64,000 nucleotides of DNA from assembly GCA_025917655.1 (NCBI GenBank), contig CP084619.1, positions 3,081,001-3,145,000 on the forward strand, read 5' to 3'. The notes beneath the pieces are model-generated. The model had not been told where the DNA came from. It saw nothing but the letters and a program-made list of their open reading frames with translations, and did not search any database. Shown here piece after piece: positions 33,799 through 45,800 of the stretch. A program made the translations under genes and the position numbers. Position 1 is the first letter of the stretch. Each line of letters begins with the position of its first letter. This DNA is from Chlorella sorokiniana. Lineage: Eukaryota; Chlorophyta; Trebouxiophyceae; Chlorellales; Chlorellaceae.

Positions 33799-35619
33799 AT
33801 GGGAAAACGGACATCAGAACGCGCTGCTGCTGCAGCGGCTGCATCCTCAGAAGAGCCCAAGGCAGCGTCCGCAGAGCCGGAGCAAGTGCCCAAACCGCGC
33901 AAGGGCGGGACAGCCAAGTTCAAAAAGGGTGAGTTCCGGTCCAACACTGCTTACCCCTGAATCCACCAGTGAGCCTGAACTAGCAAAATTGACGTCTGCC
34001 ACAAGCACTGCAGGTTCGAAGGTTTTGGTGCCCCACACAGATCAGGTGTTCAACCCTGGGAGGTAGCTGTTTGGTAGCGAGCTGCGAGCGTGCGCTTGTC
34101 CAATGGCTGTGGCTAGGAAGGCGCAGGCCCCCCGTCCCCCTCCTTTTTCCCCTCACACTCCCTCCTCTCCAACACTTCTACTTGCAGTACTATGCTGCCG
34201 TGGTGATGCAAGGACAGAAGCGTCCAGAAGGCCAGTTCTACCTTTTACACTACGAGGGTGCGCGAATGGGGGATGCCCGAGGTGGCTGCAGACTCGGCTT
34301 GTCTTCTTTGGGCGTGCACACTCAGCCCGCCCGGGCTTGTCTTTGCTATCGTAGGATGGAGTCACAAGTACGACGAGTGGGTGGAGGAGTCGGGCGTGGT
34401 GCGGTACGACCGCGCCCTGCTGGAGCAATCGGCCGCGGCAGCAGGCAACGAGCCCGGGGACCTCACAGGCCGGCGACGACGGGCGGACATTGCCCCTGCA
34501 GAGCCCCAGCTGGCCGTGGAGATCCCCCAGCAGCTACGCCTGCACATCCCCCTGCTAAAGAAAGTGGTGCTGGATGACAGCACGCAGGTGGGCGCCGTAC
34601 GCTTGTGGTCTTTGATGGGGCAAGTCTCCCGTTCCAAATCGAATTTCTGTCACCTTGCTCTGCAGGTCAACCTCAATGGCAGGCTGCTGCCACTGCCGCG
34701 CAGCGGTCACGGCCGGCCCTCCGTCGCTGACATCCTCAAGGCAAGACTTGCCTGCTGACCTTGACAGTTTCTAAACCTCCTCCACCTGCAAGCACGTGGC
34801 TGCAGAAGCGGGTGCTGTGCATGTTGAACGTGCCAAACTCTCTCTGCTTCTGACCCCTCAGGAATATGAGGAACAAGTGTGTAAGGAGCTGGCGCAGGCG
34901 GAGGCGCCCGACCCACAGGTGCAGGAGGCGGCGTTGGAAATGGTGCGCGGTGTGCGCCAGTACTTTGACCAGGGGCTGCGCCACTTCCTTCTCTACGCCC
35001 ACGAGCTACACCAGGCGGAGGAACTGCTCGAGCCAGCGGCCCGCCAACGCCAGCGGCTCCCGGGACGGTGAGCGGCGTTGAGAGCATTTGCACTGTTGTG
35101 CTCGGGCTCTAGCCGGCTTGCCAAGGCCCCGCTGCCCTGCTAAGCCAAGCCAGCTGGCAACATCCGACTTGCATGCGCAGGAGGTGGCAGCGGCGCCTCA
35201 GCTGCAAGCAGCACCGCCAATGCTCAGCCCACCCTGTTCCCTAGCGAGTGCTATGGGGCAGAGCACCTTGTGCGCTTGTTCGTGAAGCTGCCAGAACTGG
35301 TGCCAGTGGCGTACATGACGCCGCCGGTAAGTGGATGGGATCCGGCGGCGGGACGGTGTACTTCTGGCCAGAATCACGCTCCTTGGCGCTGCAGGCGCCC
35401 ATTTGTGTCTCGGCGCTGCTGTCGCTCTGCTGCATGCAGGACGTTGTGCGTTTGGAGCAGCAGCTGCACGACTTGATGGCTCGCATGACGCGAGTCAGGC
35501 TGCAGGCGCGCTATTTTTCGCTACCTGAAGAGTATCAGCCGAACCCACACTTCAACCCATTGCAAGCGCTCACGCTGCAAGCGCTGCTGGGCACCCCGGT
35601 GGCTGGGGGGCGTCGATGA
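33799..35619 (+). CDS. MRG15/Eaf3-like chromodomain protein
   Basis: MRG proteins read methylated H3K36 and belong to NuA4 and Rpd3S-type chromatin complexes. Exons supported by phase: 33799-33928, 34014-34045, 34188-34257, 34355-34587, 34666-34740, 34862-35067, then later exons to the TGA at 35619. Start MGKRTSERAAAAAAASSEEP is followed by an Ala/Glu-rich leader and a chromo-barrel (KVLVPHTDQ, YYAAVVMQGQKRPEGQFYLLHYEG, WSHKYDEWVEESGVV). The MRG domain includes PQQLRLHIPLLKKVVLDDS, EEQVCKELAQAE, VRQYFDQGLRHFLLY, and ends AEHLVRLFVKLPELVPVAY and SLPEEYQPNPHFNPLQAL. The intron after SVADILK starts with GC (34741). The junction after 35067 does not join in frame with any simple acceptor, so that exon or a base there is uncertain; a stop at 35745 in another frame is possible. 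Confidence 0.85.
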
Positions 35620-35779
35620 CAGTCCTGCGCCTGGCACTGGAGGCCCTAGGGCAGCTGGCACGCCGGTCGCTGGATCTGCGGGTGCGCATCCCCCCCGTGC
35701 CACCAGGGATGGGGCCTAACTCCGAGGCAGTGGACATGGATTAAGACGGTTGGGAGTGATGCAACTATTCAACTATTCC

Positions 35780-35784
35780 TGTAA
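35780..35784 (+). terminator. TGTAA polyadenylation signal of the MRG gene
   Basis: TGTAA, the usual chlorophyte poly(A) signal, 160 bp after the TGA at 35619 and 35 bp after the alternative stop at 35745. It fits the end of this transcription unit. Confidence 0.5.
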
Positions 35785-35927
35785 CACAATAACAGCGGCA
35801 GGCAGTACACTCAAACGAAACACGCCTTCAGCTGGGGTGTTTTTGCGTGAATGCCCGTCAATAGGGTTTCAAAGGCTGGGTTCCATTCACCATTCCCGAC
35901 GGGTTACGTTTGCAGTCGCGCAGCAGC

Positions 35928-36869
35928 ATGGGCAGAGGAGATGCCGCAAGGCGGCGGAGGAAGAACCAAGAGAAGGCGGCGCTATTGAAAGGGCAGGTAT
36001 GAAGCCCTCCAAACATTGCGAGAGTTTATGCGTCACTACAGCGTTATAGACGTCAAAACACTCCTCCACGCCCCTTCTTTGACGCACAATCGCAGCCACT
36101 TGCTCCCGGAAGCATGGAAGCAAAGCCAGGAAAGGAGCTGGCGGATGCTGACTTAAGCCGCAGCATGCGGAAAATGCTCCAGCTGAAGGCAGCAGCGGCA
36201 GCGGCAGCGGCGAAGACCCGAGGATCGTCGCAGCAAGGCCAGCCCTCGCCTCAAGAGCAACACGGCGACAGTCGTCAGCAACATGTACAGGCACCTGCAG
36301 GCCAGCAGCGTGCAAACAGCACGCCGGATGGACCAGAAGCAATGCAACATCCTGCGTCACACAAGCAGCAGCAGCCATCACTGTTCGCAGGCAAGAAGCT
36401 GAAGGCTTCCAAGAAAAAGTTTCTAGCATACAAAAAGGCGAAGAAGAAAGGCAAGCTTCCTGGTCTTGATGCGGCACTTGGCGAGAAGGAGGCAGCCCTC
36501 GCAGCAGCTGCTGCCGCTAGCAAACCTGAATTTGGCGAGCAAGCAGCACAGCCACTCAAGGTTCACCTGAAGCGCAAACACTGGGCTGGAGATCCTTCGG
36601 CAGACATCGCAAGGCGTTGCACTGCAATCTTTGAGCGGCAAATGGCGGCTGCGCGAGCCGCAGCTGATGCGCCTGCTGCGGAGGATGGAACCAGTTGCGG
36701 GCAGCGAAAGAAGAAGAAGGCCACCAACCAGCAGCAACCTCCGAATGAACACTTGCGACTTCACCTGATCGAGGCATACAGGCAGCAGAAGCAGGCGCAG
36801 CTGGGAACAGAATATGGGGCTGCTACCGCGGCAACGCTGGCGGCCCTGGTCGGGAAAGCTGTGGAGTGA
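35928..36869 (+). CDS. Small Lys/Ala/Gln-rich basic protein, unknown
   Basis: Two exons, 35928-35996 and 36096-36869, join in phase to give about 280 residues: MGRGDAARRRRKNQEKAALL, then PLAPGSMEAKPGKELADADL. Visible features: poly-Ala, a Gln/Ser/Pro-rich segment, two basic clusters (KKLKASKKKFLAYKKAKKKG and RKKKKAT) that could be nuclear or nucleolar signals, and a helical C-terminus (EHLRLHLIEAYRQQKQAQLG). It resembles small nucleolar or ribosome-assembly proteins in composition, but I do not recognise a family. Confidence 0.7.
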
Positions 36870-38528
36870 AGTATTGGTTGCTGCTCCTGTTATCTGAAGC
36901 TCTATTCCCTGTTGAACAGGTGTATCACGTAGACCTGCCGCATGTAGGCATGTGTTAGCATCTTGCTGCTGAGGAAGCCTAGCCTGCCATTGCTGTTGGG
37001 CATGAGGGTATGAAGTGACCTGGCAGATTGGCACCAGCAGGGCGAGATTATCGAAGGTTTTGACACGATGTTCCCATTGGCCCAGGCGAACCCCGTGGCT
37101 GAATGAGGGTCGCTGGGAGTTTGGGAGGGCTCCTCTGGTGTGGGGTTTTCTGGGTGTTTAACGATTGTGTGACCTCTCTGAGGGTTGCCAGTGCTACGGA
37201 TGTGCCTGAAAGAGCAGAAAGGGGCGTTGTCGTAGGTGGGCAAGCCGCACTTGGGGGGTGCTCACCGCCCCGGTGCGACTCCTACTCGTGAGTAAGCTCA
37301 GCGTCAGGCTCTTTCAATTCAAACGAGACGACCTGGTCGTCCTCAAGTAAGTTCGGATACAGTTATCCCCGTGCGTTGCGGTCAGCACTGCAAAGCAGCG
37401 GCCGTCGCCCTGGTCCTGCTCCAGGTCGCCAGAGGAGCCCAGTCGGCGGCTGGTGCGCCGTTTGATTGGCTTGGAGGGAGATTGGGTGGCTGTGGCGGGT
37501 ACTAGCAAATTAGAGAGGATTCCTAAGGTGTGGTAATAAGTTTGGCTTTGAACTCCAAGCCACACTGTTGACAGTCCTTCCCTTTCTCCGGGCGCCCGCA
37601 TGTCGCAGGGGGTGTTGGGTGGAGGCTGACAGCGGGCTTACAGCGCAAGGCGGCGACAGCCGACTGATTTGGGGTCCAGTACCGATGGCCTTGTTGGAGG
37701 GCAGGTGGGTGGCATCAACCACGGCACCCCGCAGGACTGGTGTGGCAACTGTGCCCTACTGCTCCTGCACAGCCCTTTGTCACTCCGCCTGCTGGCCCTG
37801 GTCGTGCAGAGTGAGTCGCGTGCTGTGGCCGCCTGTCATGTGGGGCTCACTGCTGCACCAGCCCAGCACATCGGGTACAAGGGTGGTCGGGCAGGCTGAC
37901 AGGCTGGAAATTCTGCCTGATGATTAGGACTGGTGGACCTGAGCGGCCTGGCATGCCTCTCGCTGTGCAGTTGATACATCTGAGCATACATTAAGGCCCT
38001 GTTACTTCTGGGGTAAACAAATGCTGAAAACACAATAGCAAGGCTCTTCAGAAGTTGTGTGGCAGTACAGGTCGTGCAGCACATGGGCACAGGGTAGCTT
38101 GCACAAGTCTTTGGGAATGGTCACGAAGGGCAGGACAAATGGTTCGGGACAGGGCCATAGGCATACAACATTCCAACCGCAGGCGTTGCAAATGTGCTGC
38201 TGGTGCTCCTTTTAAACAGCAAGGCCAACGACGGAAGAGCTTAAACAAATGTTGCACGGCTTTCAAGGTGGTGCTGCTACTATGGGTGACACTCTTGTTA
38301 TGCACTATCTGCTAAGGAGCACGCAAAATCAGATGAGCGCTTGATGCTACATTGGATGCGGTCACGGGGGCGGGGGGAGGAGGGGGCCGGGGTCCCGGGA
38401 GCAGAGATGGGTGGCTGTGCGCGTTGGCGGCCTGCACAAGTCACTCGCTGTCCCCCAGCTTCATGCACGTCATGCGGGCGTGCAAGGGCGATTGCTGGGT
38501 TGGGCGAACCAGCAGCGGTGATTCCGGC
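36870..38528. other. 1.66-kb convergent intergenic region
   Basis: Between the 3' ends of the basic-protein gene (+) and the Wee1-like gene (-). Short open frames exist on both strands but none shows recognisable domains, repeats or convincing exon chains. No tRNA or rRNA sequence seen. A non-coding RNA or small species-specific gene cannot be excluded. Confidence 0.4.
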
Positions 38529-41500
38529 TCAGGGAGCGGACCATTGCCCGCAGTGCTTTGAGTGCTCGATGTAGAAGGATGGGCAAGGCCCAGCGGCGGC
38601 AGCCACTGCAGCCTGCGCATCCTCCAGCGGCATACCTCCAGCCGCCAAGGCCTTGGCAGCTGCTGCGGCGAGGCCAACAGCAGTGGCTGGCGCCTCGCGG
38701 CCGAGCATGCTGGACGCGCGACGCAACAGGCGCGGCGCAACGGGCAGCTCGCCGCTGCTGTCAAGTGACGCTGGCCCTGATTCTGGTGCCATGATGTGCC
38801 GCGTCTTGCCCTGTGGCTGCAACCCGTCGATGCTGCTGGCGAAGGAGTTGTCTCGGGAAAGAGCTGCCATGAGCGTACGACGGGAGCTATGCTGACGCTT
38901 ACGTAAGCCGCGTCCAGGCAGGGGCCCCGCTTGATGGGATGTGACACCGTTGCCTCCAGTTGAGGCTGGTGCGGCAAGCTGCGCTGCCTCAGGGGCGAAG
39001 CTGTGGGTGAAGCGCTGGGCGGCAAGGGCTGCAAGGGAGTCGGCGCGAGAGGGCGGCTTGCTGCTGGGGCCTCCCTCCAGATGCGGCTGCGAGCCCCAGC
39101 TGTCCAGAGTCGGGAAGCGGCGCACGCTGAGGGCGCGAGATGGCAGGCTTGCAGAGTCTGCGAGAATGCGCGAGGGTTGTGAAGCAGCCGGGTGAGCATG
39201 AGGCCACGCGTGCAGCCATTTGGGAGAAGTAGGGGCACCACCACGTGCCGCCCTCACCCCCAGGCAACCACGCACCGTCCAGGCTGCTGGAGCGTGACAA
39301 GGATTCGGGTGACCCCGGAGGCAGCTGCATGAGGAAGTCTGGCGACGTGTGCAGGTCCAGGGCAAGAGTGGGCGCCACCTGCAGCGGGGCCAGAAGCCGA
39401 GGGGAGCACATGGCCTGAGGGACCAAAGGGAACTGGCAGTGGAGGGTCGCAGAAGGTGGAGCCGGCCAAGGCAACTTGCCTGCTGGATGTGCGCTGCCAG
39501 CAGGCCGGGCCCAGCAGCCACGTCTGCTTCCAGCCGCATACGCTGCTGATCTGTGCCGGGCGTGCTACTGCTGGCGATCTGTCCCTCAAGCCACCGGTGA
39601 TGCAGGAGGCTGTCTGGGGTGCCGGTGGAGGGGGTGCACCCCGCAGCGTTGGGAAGAAGTTCTGCGTGAGGCCTTGCAGGGGGTGGTCGTAGGCAGGCAG
39701 GCCAGGCTGGGTTCCAGCAAACAGGCCGCCAACGCCCGGGAGAAGCAGCCATTGGGGGCGGGATCATGATCTGCAGCAGCATCACAGGCAGGCGAGCGGA
39801 GCAGCTCCTCCCCTGCCCCCCACCTGCGCTCATGGGTGACAGTGCATCGGCAAAGTCCATGTCGGAGTGGGTGCGCCCAGTGCCGCAGCTGTAGCTGTAA
39901 TCGCTGTCAGAGTGGGAAGCGGCCAGCGCATCAGAGTCGGGGACACAAGGTCACGGCGGCGCAAGCGCCAGCCCTCACGGCTGCCCTGTGTGCCACTGCT
40001 GCTGGGGTGCAGCGCAGAAGGCAAGCTGCTGCTGCCGCCTGTAGTGCCCGCTGCGGCGGCCGTTTGTGGCGGCAGCTGCAGCGGGGAAGGGCGCCGCGTG
40101 TCCAGCGGGGTGTTGGCGAGCTGGGGGTTGCCGCCGCCGCCTTGGAAGAAAGAGGGGGCCGCGGAACCCTGGCTGCCGCCCTGCGGCATGGGCGTCAAGC
40201 CCGCCAGGGCAGCAGCTGCGCCAGGCGTAAGCGCGCCTTCGGAGATCAGCGGGGACAGTGCAGGGGCCCAGCGGTTGCCCAGCCGGCCCCGGGCGGCCGG
40301 AGTCCCCGCGACGACTGTTCCTAGCGAAGGGATGCCTTCTTCGCCACAGCTGCTGCTGCTCCTGCAGCTCTGCCGATTGAGCGGCGGGAGCTGCTGCCCA
40401 GGAGTGAACGCAAAGCTGCTGGCCTGCGCTTGCGGCACGTCAAAGCTGAAGCCGCCTGGCCCCGTCGCTGGCGGCAGGAGCGATGCCTGTGCCTGCTCAC
40501 TTGGGCTGCTGCCCGGCTCAGCCTGCTGCATGAAGGGCGAGGGTGCGAGAGCCGCAGTCGCCGCCTGCACTGAGGCTCCTTGTGTTGCATGCTGGCCAGG
40601 GGCCTGGGCCGTTGCCACTGCTGCTGCTGCCACTGCTGCCGCCGCTTCCTGCGCGATGGCGGGCTGCTCCCGCGCCACAACATCCAGCACCTGCTGAGCG
40701 CTGGGCCGGGCCGCCGGGGTGGGCTGCAGCATGTCGTGTAGCAGCTGCACCAGGGCAGGGGGCGCCCGGCACCTGCAGCGCCTCCAGATCGGCGGCTGTC
40801 CAGCCCTCGGGCGCGCCAGCTTGTGCCCTGCGAGGCAGCAGGGTGTTAGCCGTGGTTGAGAGCATCGGTGCACAACACCTGCGGGATATACGGCGGACAT
40901 GGCCCACTCGCCCACACAAAAGAAAGTTTTGCTGCTCTCAGGCGCGCTCTCACCTGTGGCACATTCGTACAGGGTGGCCCCCAGGCTGAAGACGTCGCTG
41001 GCAGGGGAGGGCTCGCCCCCGAGCCAGCAACTCAGGCGCCACATAGTCGCCGTCGCCCTCCTCCCAGTCTTGCTGCACAGGGTCGGCAGGGCCAGGCACA
41101 GGGCAACAGATTGACGCGCTAAAGCGTGCAGTCAGGCACGGCAAGCGTTGCGCAGGCTGGCGACACAAGCCCTGGCCACCGCACCCCACACACCCCTTCC
41201 ACGTGCCCAGCCCCACCATGCTGCCGTCCTGGTACCGCGCCACTGCCAGCCCAAAGTCGCCTATGCGCCAGGCGCCCCCCGCCAGGTAGATGTTGTCAGG
41301 CTTCACATCCAGGTGCAACACGCCGTGGGAGTGGAGGAAGAGGAGGCCATGCGCCGCCTGGCACGCGGCAATCCACAGCTGCTCATGGGTCATGCATCCG
41401 CCCTGCACAGAGGCCTGCAGGCAAGCATAACAACGTGGCCTGTGGGGTTGGAACGCATACTGTGCAACAGTGGGCATCCTGCTTGCCCTAACATGGCCTC

Positions 41501-42572
41501 CTGCAAAGCTCCTGCTATAAACGGTGCAGGTCCCCCTGCTATCATACCTTGTGCGCCTGGTGTGCCAGGCTGCCCCCTCGCAAAAGTCCATCTGCAGGCA
41601 GCAAGGGAGATAATGAAAGCCCATGCACATGGCATGATGAGCCGCGGATTCACATGGGGCAGGCCAGGCACCGAGCAACACAACATCATCCGCTGCCCTG
41701 CCTGAATATGGAAGTGACCTCCCTCCTGCCATGCACGGTACTGGTTCTGCGACAGGAAAGAGCATGGTGGACCTGAGATGGCTACAGTCATGCAAGGCAC
41801 ACTTTCCCAGGCCCAGTCGCCCAGAAGGCACCCGTGCCGACCGCTCGCTCACCACGATGTTGGGGTGCGGTGGCAGTGCCGCCACTGCGCGTATTTCGCG
41901 CAGGCAGCGCTCTCGCTGCAGCTTGGAGCGGAAGCGACGGCGGGAGCGCTTGACGGCGAACACTTCGCCGGTTGTGCGATGCCGCACGCGGAACACCTCG
42001 CTCAGGTGCGTTTTGCCCACAAGCTGCCAGGGCGCCTCAAAGTGCTGGTGGTACTGGAACAGGCTAGGGTCCATGGCTGACTCGGTGCGGTGCATGTCGC
42101 TGACCAGCAGCACCTGCAAGAAACACACACAGGGGCAGGGTAGGCAAGCAGGCGGGGCAGGGTCACTTTCTCCCTGCCCTTGCGGGCAGCAGGCTGTCCA
42201 GGAGGAGTTGCACAGCTGAACTGTAACCCTGGCCAAGCTTACAGCATGCTGGCCGTGTCAGCAATAATGCTAGTGGTGCATTGCAGGCAGCACTTTCAAG
42301 CAGCCCCCAAAGAGCACAGACTCTGCAGAGTCAGTGAGCGGTTATGCCGGGCTTGGGGCCGCCGCTTGGCGTACCTTGGGTTCTTTCAGACTGTTTGCGC
42401 GCAGCCCCCTCAACGCTCTGCTTTTGGTTTTGCGCGCTGTGGGCGAGGAGGGCAGGCTGCCAGGGGAAGCAGGGGAGTCTCGGGGCGTGTCATCCTCGCT
42501 CCACCCCGCACCCGCCTCTCTGTCCGCTGGCTGCATCCATGTTTGTACATCTAACGATAGCTGCGGCTGCAT
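38529..42572 (-). CDS. Wee1-like protein kinase with long C-terminal tail
   Basis: Wee1 kinases delay mitosis by phosphorylating CDK on the glycine-loop Tyr. Exon 1 starts at the ATG at 42572 (MQPQLSLDVQTWMQPADREA, then SEDDTPRDSPASP) and joins VLLVSDMHRTES at about 42115. The kinase domain follows: HFEAPWQLVGKTHLSEVF, VFAVKRSRRRF (catalytic Lys), REIRAVAALPPHPNIV, QYRAWQEGGHFHIQ, CQAAHGLLFLHSHGVLHLDVK (HLDVKPDN catalytic loop, near 41300), WRIGDFGLAVARYQDG, EEGDGDYVAPELL and ASDVFSLGATLYECATG near 40980. EEGD-YVAPELL and HLDVKP are Wee1 hallmarks. The glycine loop is atypical (VGKTHLSEVF). After VLDVVAREQP a Ser/Pro/Ala/Gln-rich tail of several hundred residues runs to 38529. A one-base frame change near 39935 joins RRRDLVSP to SDALAASHSDSDYSYS. 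Confidence 0.85.
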
Positions 42573-42816
42573 AGCCGCGAGTCCAAGCTGCTAAGTCTGA
42601 TCGTTTGCGCGCGGGGGTGGGTGACTGTCTCTTCCTGCTGCGGAAACGCCTCCAGTAAGATGCCGATAAGTGCGAAGCGTAACTGTTACAAGCGCGACGT
42701 GTCGCGACAGAAGACATTTCGTGCTTTCGAGTGGCTGTACCGCCCTACAGATAACAGCAGCTGGCGGGTTTCAGAGTTTCAGCGATTGAATGTCGTGCTA
42801 ACGAGTCAAATATGCC
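42573..42816. promoter_or_regulatory. 244-bp shared promoter region, Wee1-like and LRR genes
   Basis: Divergent start codons (42572 minus, 42817 plus) leave 244 bp for both 5' UTRs and promoters. No clear TATA box. An out-of-frame ATG at 42812 overlaps the LRR start region. Confidence 0.45.
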
Positions 42817-45800
42817 ATGGAAGGCGCGGGGGACAGCCAAGAGGGGGAGCTTGAGGCTCTAGCTGCCGCTTTTAACAGCCCGGACCAGCACATTGAGGCT
42901 GGCGCAGTTCGCGGCACTAGTGAAGCACCATCTGTCGCAGCTGTGCAATTATATGGGTTAAGAGATATTGGCGGGCTGCGAGGTGCAGAGCCGACGACTG
43001 CAGCGGCGTCAGGGCCTGTTCCGTCACCGCCAGCACCACAGCCGCCAGTGCTGCAGCATCCTGCAGCGCAGGCCTTCTCTGCCCTTTGCTTGCTGCTGGG
43101 CGCAGCACCTCACGCAGAACTACTGCGGGTTTTGAATGAGCTTCCTGCCGAAGCATTTGCAGCGGTGACGCCGTACCAGCGGCCTGGACGAGGTGCGCTG
43201 GGTCGCTACTTACCTCTCGTGCAGTGGCGGTCAGTTAACCAGAATAGAGTGTGCCATGGGGTCCACGTTGGACCAGGTGCACTGAATCATGCGTAGCGAC
43301 CCATGCAGGTGGCGCGGTGCTGAAGCTTCCAGCAGACGCGTTGCCTGCCCATGTCGAGGCGGTGCTGCGCATGGTGGCGGGGAGCGCCGACATAGAAGGG
43401 GCAGCCCCGGAGTGCCTTGCGACCGCTACTTGCGCACCGTGCACCTGGATATGTCAGGGCACCCGCTCACCACGGCACAAGTGAAGATGCTGCTGCTGGA
43501 GGCTCCCTTCACCCTCAAGCAGTGCTTCATGCTCGAGGGCCTGGTGCTGGCGGGCTGCCACCTGCAACCAGGTGCTGCTGCATCTTTTGTGCTGCCCCGG
43601 CTAACGCCAAGGACACTTATGTTTAGCTTGTCCTGGTTTTGCTGATGCAGATGTGATGCAAGTGCTCCAAAGCTGGAGGATGATGAGGGCATTGACGGGT
43701 GTACGCCGGTTAGTTCTGGCCGGCAACGCGCTGCTGGGCTGCAGCCTGGAGCAGGCACAGCAGGGCAATGCCCGCAATGCACCAGCACCGCAGGAGGCAA
43801 GTCCGGGATTCATTGAGCCAGCGCAGCTTTGGTGGGTTCAAACGCGCCTGTTTCAGGCTGCGCCATTGGCCCTGCTGGACATGCAGCACCTGGGTGAGCC
43901 GCGGGAGAAGGATGGTCACGTGCCCTGCGCATGGCATCATTGGCTGGGAATGGGCCAGGGCAAGCAGCAGGGCGAACACGGCTTAGCGCCAGCCCGGCTC
44001 CTGCGCAGGCCTGAGCGACGCTTCCTGGGCGGAGGTGCTGCGCCAGCTGGCCACATACCACCTTCCAGCCAATGTGGGAGCGCCCCAGCCAGAGGCTCCC
44101 ACGCATGGCGGCTGTCGCACGACCCTGGAGTGCCTCAAGCTTGGCCCGCCCGCTGACTGCCAGCATTTCAGCAAGGACACAGGCAGGGTTCTCGTGCGCG
44201 CTGCTTGGCCCTGGCCCACCTCTCTGGCCTGGATGTCTCGTTGCGCTTGCCCCTGCCGAGCGACCCTGCATGGTCCTCCCCGCCTGCAGTGGACTCACTG
44301 GCCAGGGTGCTGGAAGAGGCAGCAGGGCTGCAGGTGGTGCAGGTGGCTGGCCTGGCGCCAGAGTGGGCCCCCTCCAACTTGCATGGCAGCAGGTGCAGGA
44401 ACGGCGTGGCCGCAGCGGGTACGTGGCGCCGGGCCCTGCGGGCACGCTGCGCTTTGCGCTCGCAGATGGGTAAGCTGGCGGGACTTGTGACTTATAGCGA
44501 TAGCTGCAGGCGTGGACTCTGTGCAGGGGCACCATGAAGGGATGCTGCTCAGCAACACATCCAGCTGACAACCTGGGGTTTCTGACTGCTGCAGGGCTCC
44601 GCCAGTGGCAGCCGAGCGCCTCCCCACCGAGCACGAGCCGCTGCAGCCGCCAACGCCTGAGCCTCGCGCCCAGTTGGCAGATGCACAACGGCTGGAGCAT
44701 GATGCTGCGCTGATGCTCTGGGACCAGCATACTGGGGTGCAGCAGCATCGACAGGATGCCTCTCACCAGCACCGGCATGGAGAGTTACCCGCCTTGCCTG
44801 CAAAGCTATCGCAGCAGCACCTGACCGCCTTCATGGAGGGCAGGCCGCGCTTACACTGCAAGGCAGGCAGCAAAGGCAGCAACCTCGCACAGGCTTGCCG
44901 TTTGATAATGTGCGGCCGTCTGGCTACCTTGGGCCTAGGGCTATGTTTGGGTCAGGAGCAGCCTTGCCGGCATCGGCAGCAGCCGTAGAAGACCGCAGTC
45001 CACCTGCTGAGCTTCCTAGCAACGCGCAATGCCGTGCAGCAGCAGCAGTAGCAGCAGAGGCAGATCAGCATGCAGGGGAGCAAGCGGGGCAGCCACAACA
45101 GCGGCGACGGCAGCAGAGAGGTGAGGTGCAGCATGGCAGGGATGTCATGTACCAAGGCGGGCGGCGCGAGGATGACCTGCGCGATTTTGGCGATGATGTG
45201 GAAATGGACGGTGGGGCATGCGTGCTTGCTGCAGTTGTCCTCCCATGATTTGTGGTGCAATGTGCTGCGGCGGCGGAAGGCTGGCGGTCACACACATCAT
45301 TCAGTGTCAAGCCTGCCTGCAGACACCTACGATCTTGCTGAGGAGGGCAGCGAGGATGACGGTGATGATGGGATGTTGTGAGTGCCTCACTGCATAGCCC
45401 CTGCTTCCTGTTGCCCTCTATCATTGTGGCTGAGAGCACGCATGGCGTGCATGCAGTGTGCCTGATGACGAAACGATTTCTTCAGATGATGCTGCGGAGG
45501 ACTATGAGGACAAGTTGCACAGAATGATAAAGTGATTCATTCAAGTGTCTGAGGAATCAATAACCTTTTGCGCCGACATGATGCTGGGTGGCAGTCGGCT
45601 GTGATACTAACGTATCTTTATTTAAGCTGCAGGCACCTGAAGAAGAAGGATCCGAAGGCGGGAAAGCGTGCCAAGAACCTGAAAGAAATATGGGACGGCG
45701 TGGCTTTTGCTTACGACAGGTGGGCACACCCACATCTGCACCATGCTGCTTTGGCCGCAAAGCACGTGGGTTGGCGTGGTGGTGGACCAGCAGGAATCCC

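Noticed and set aside
36902-37243. 113-residue minus-strand open frame in the convergent spacer
   Set aside because: No recognisable domain, no exon partners, no clear start context; likely chance.
39867-40697. Long plus-strand open frame of 276 residues
   Set aside because: It is antisense to the low-complexity tail of the Wee1-like kinase; GC-rich coding sequence often opens the other strand.
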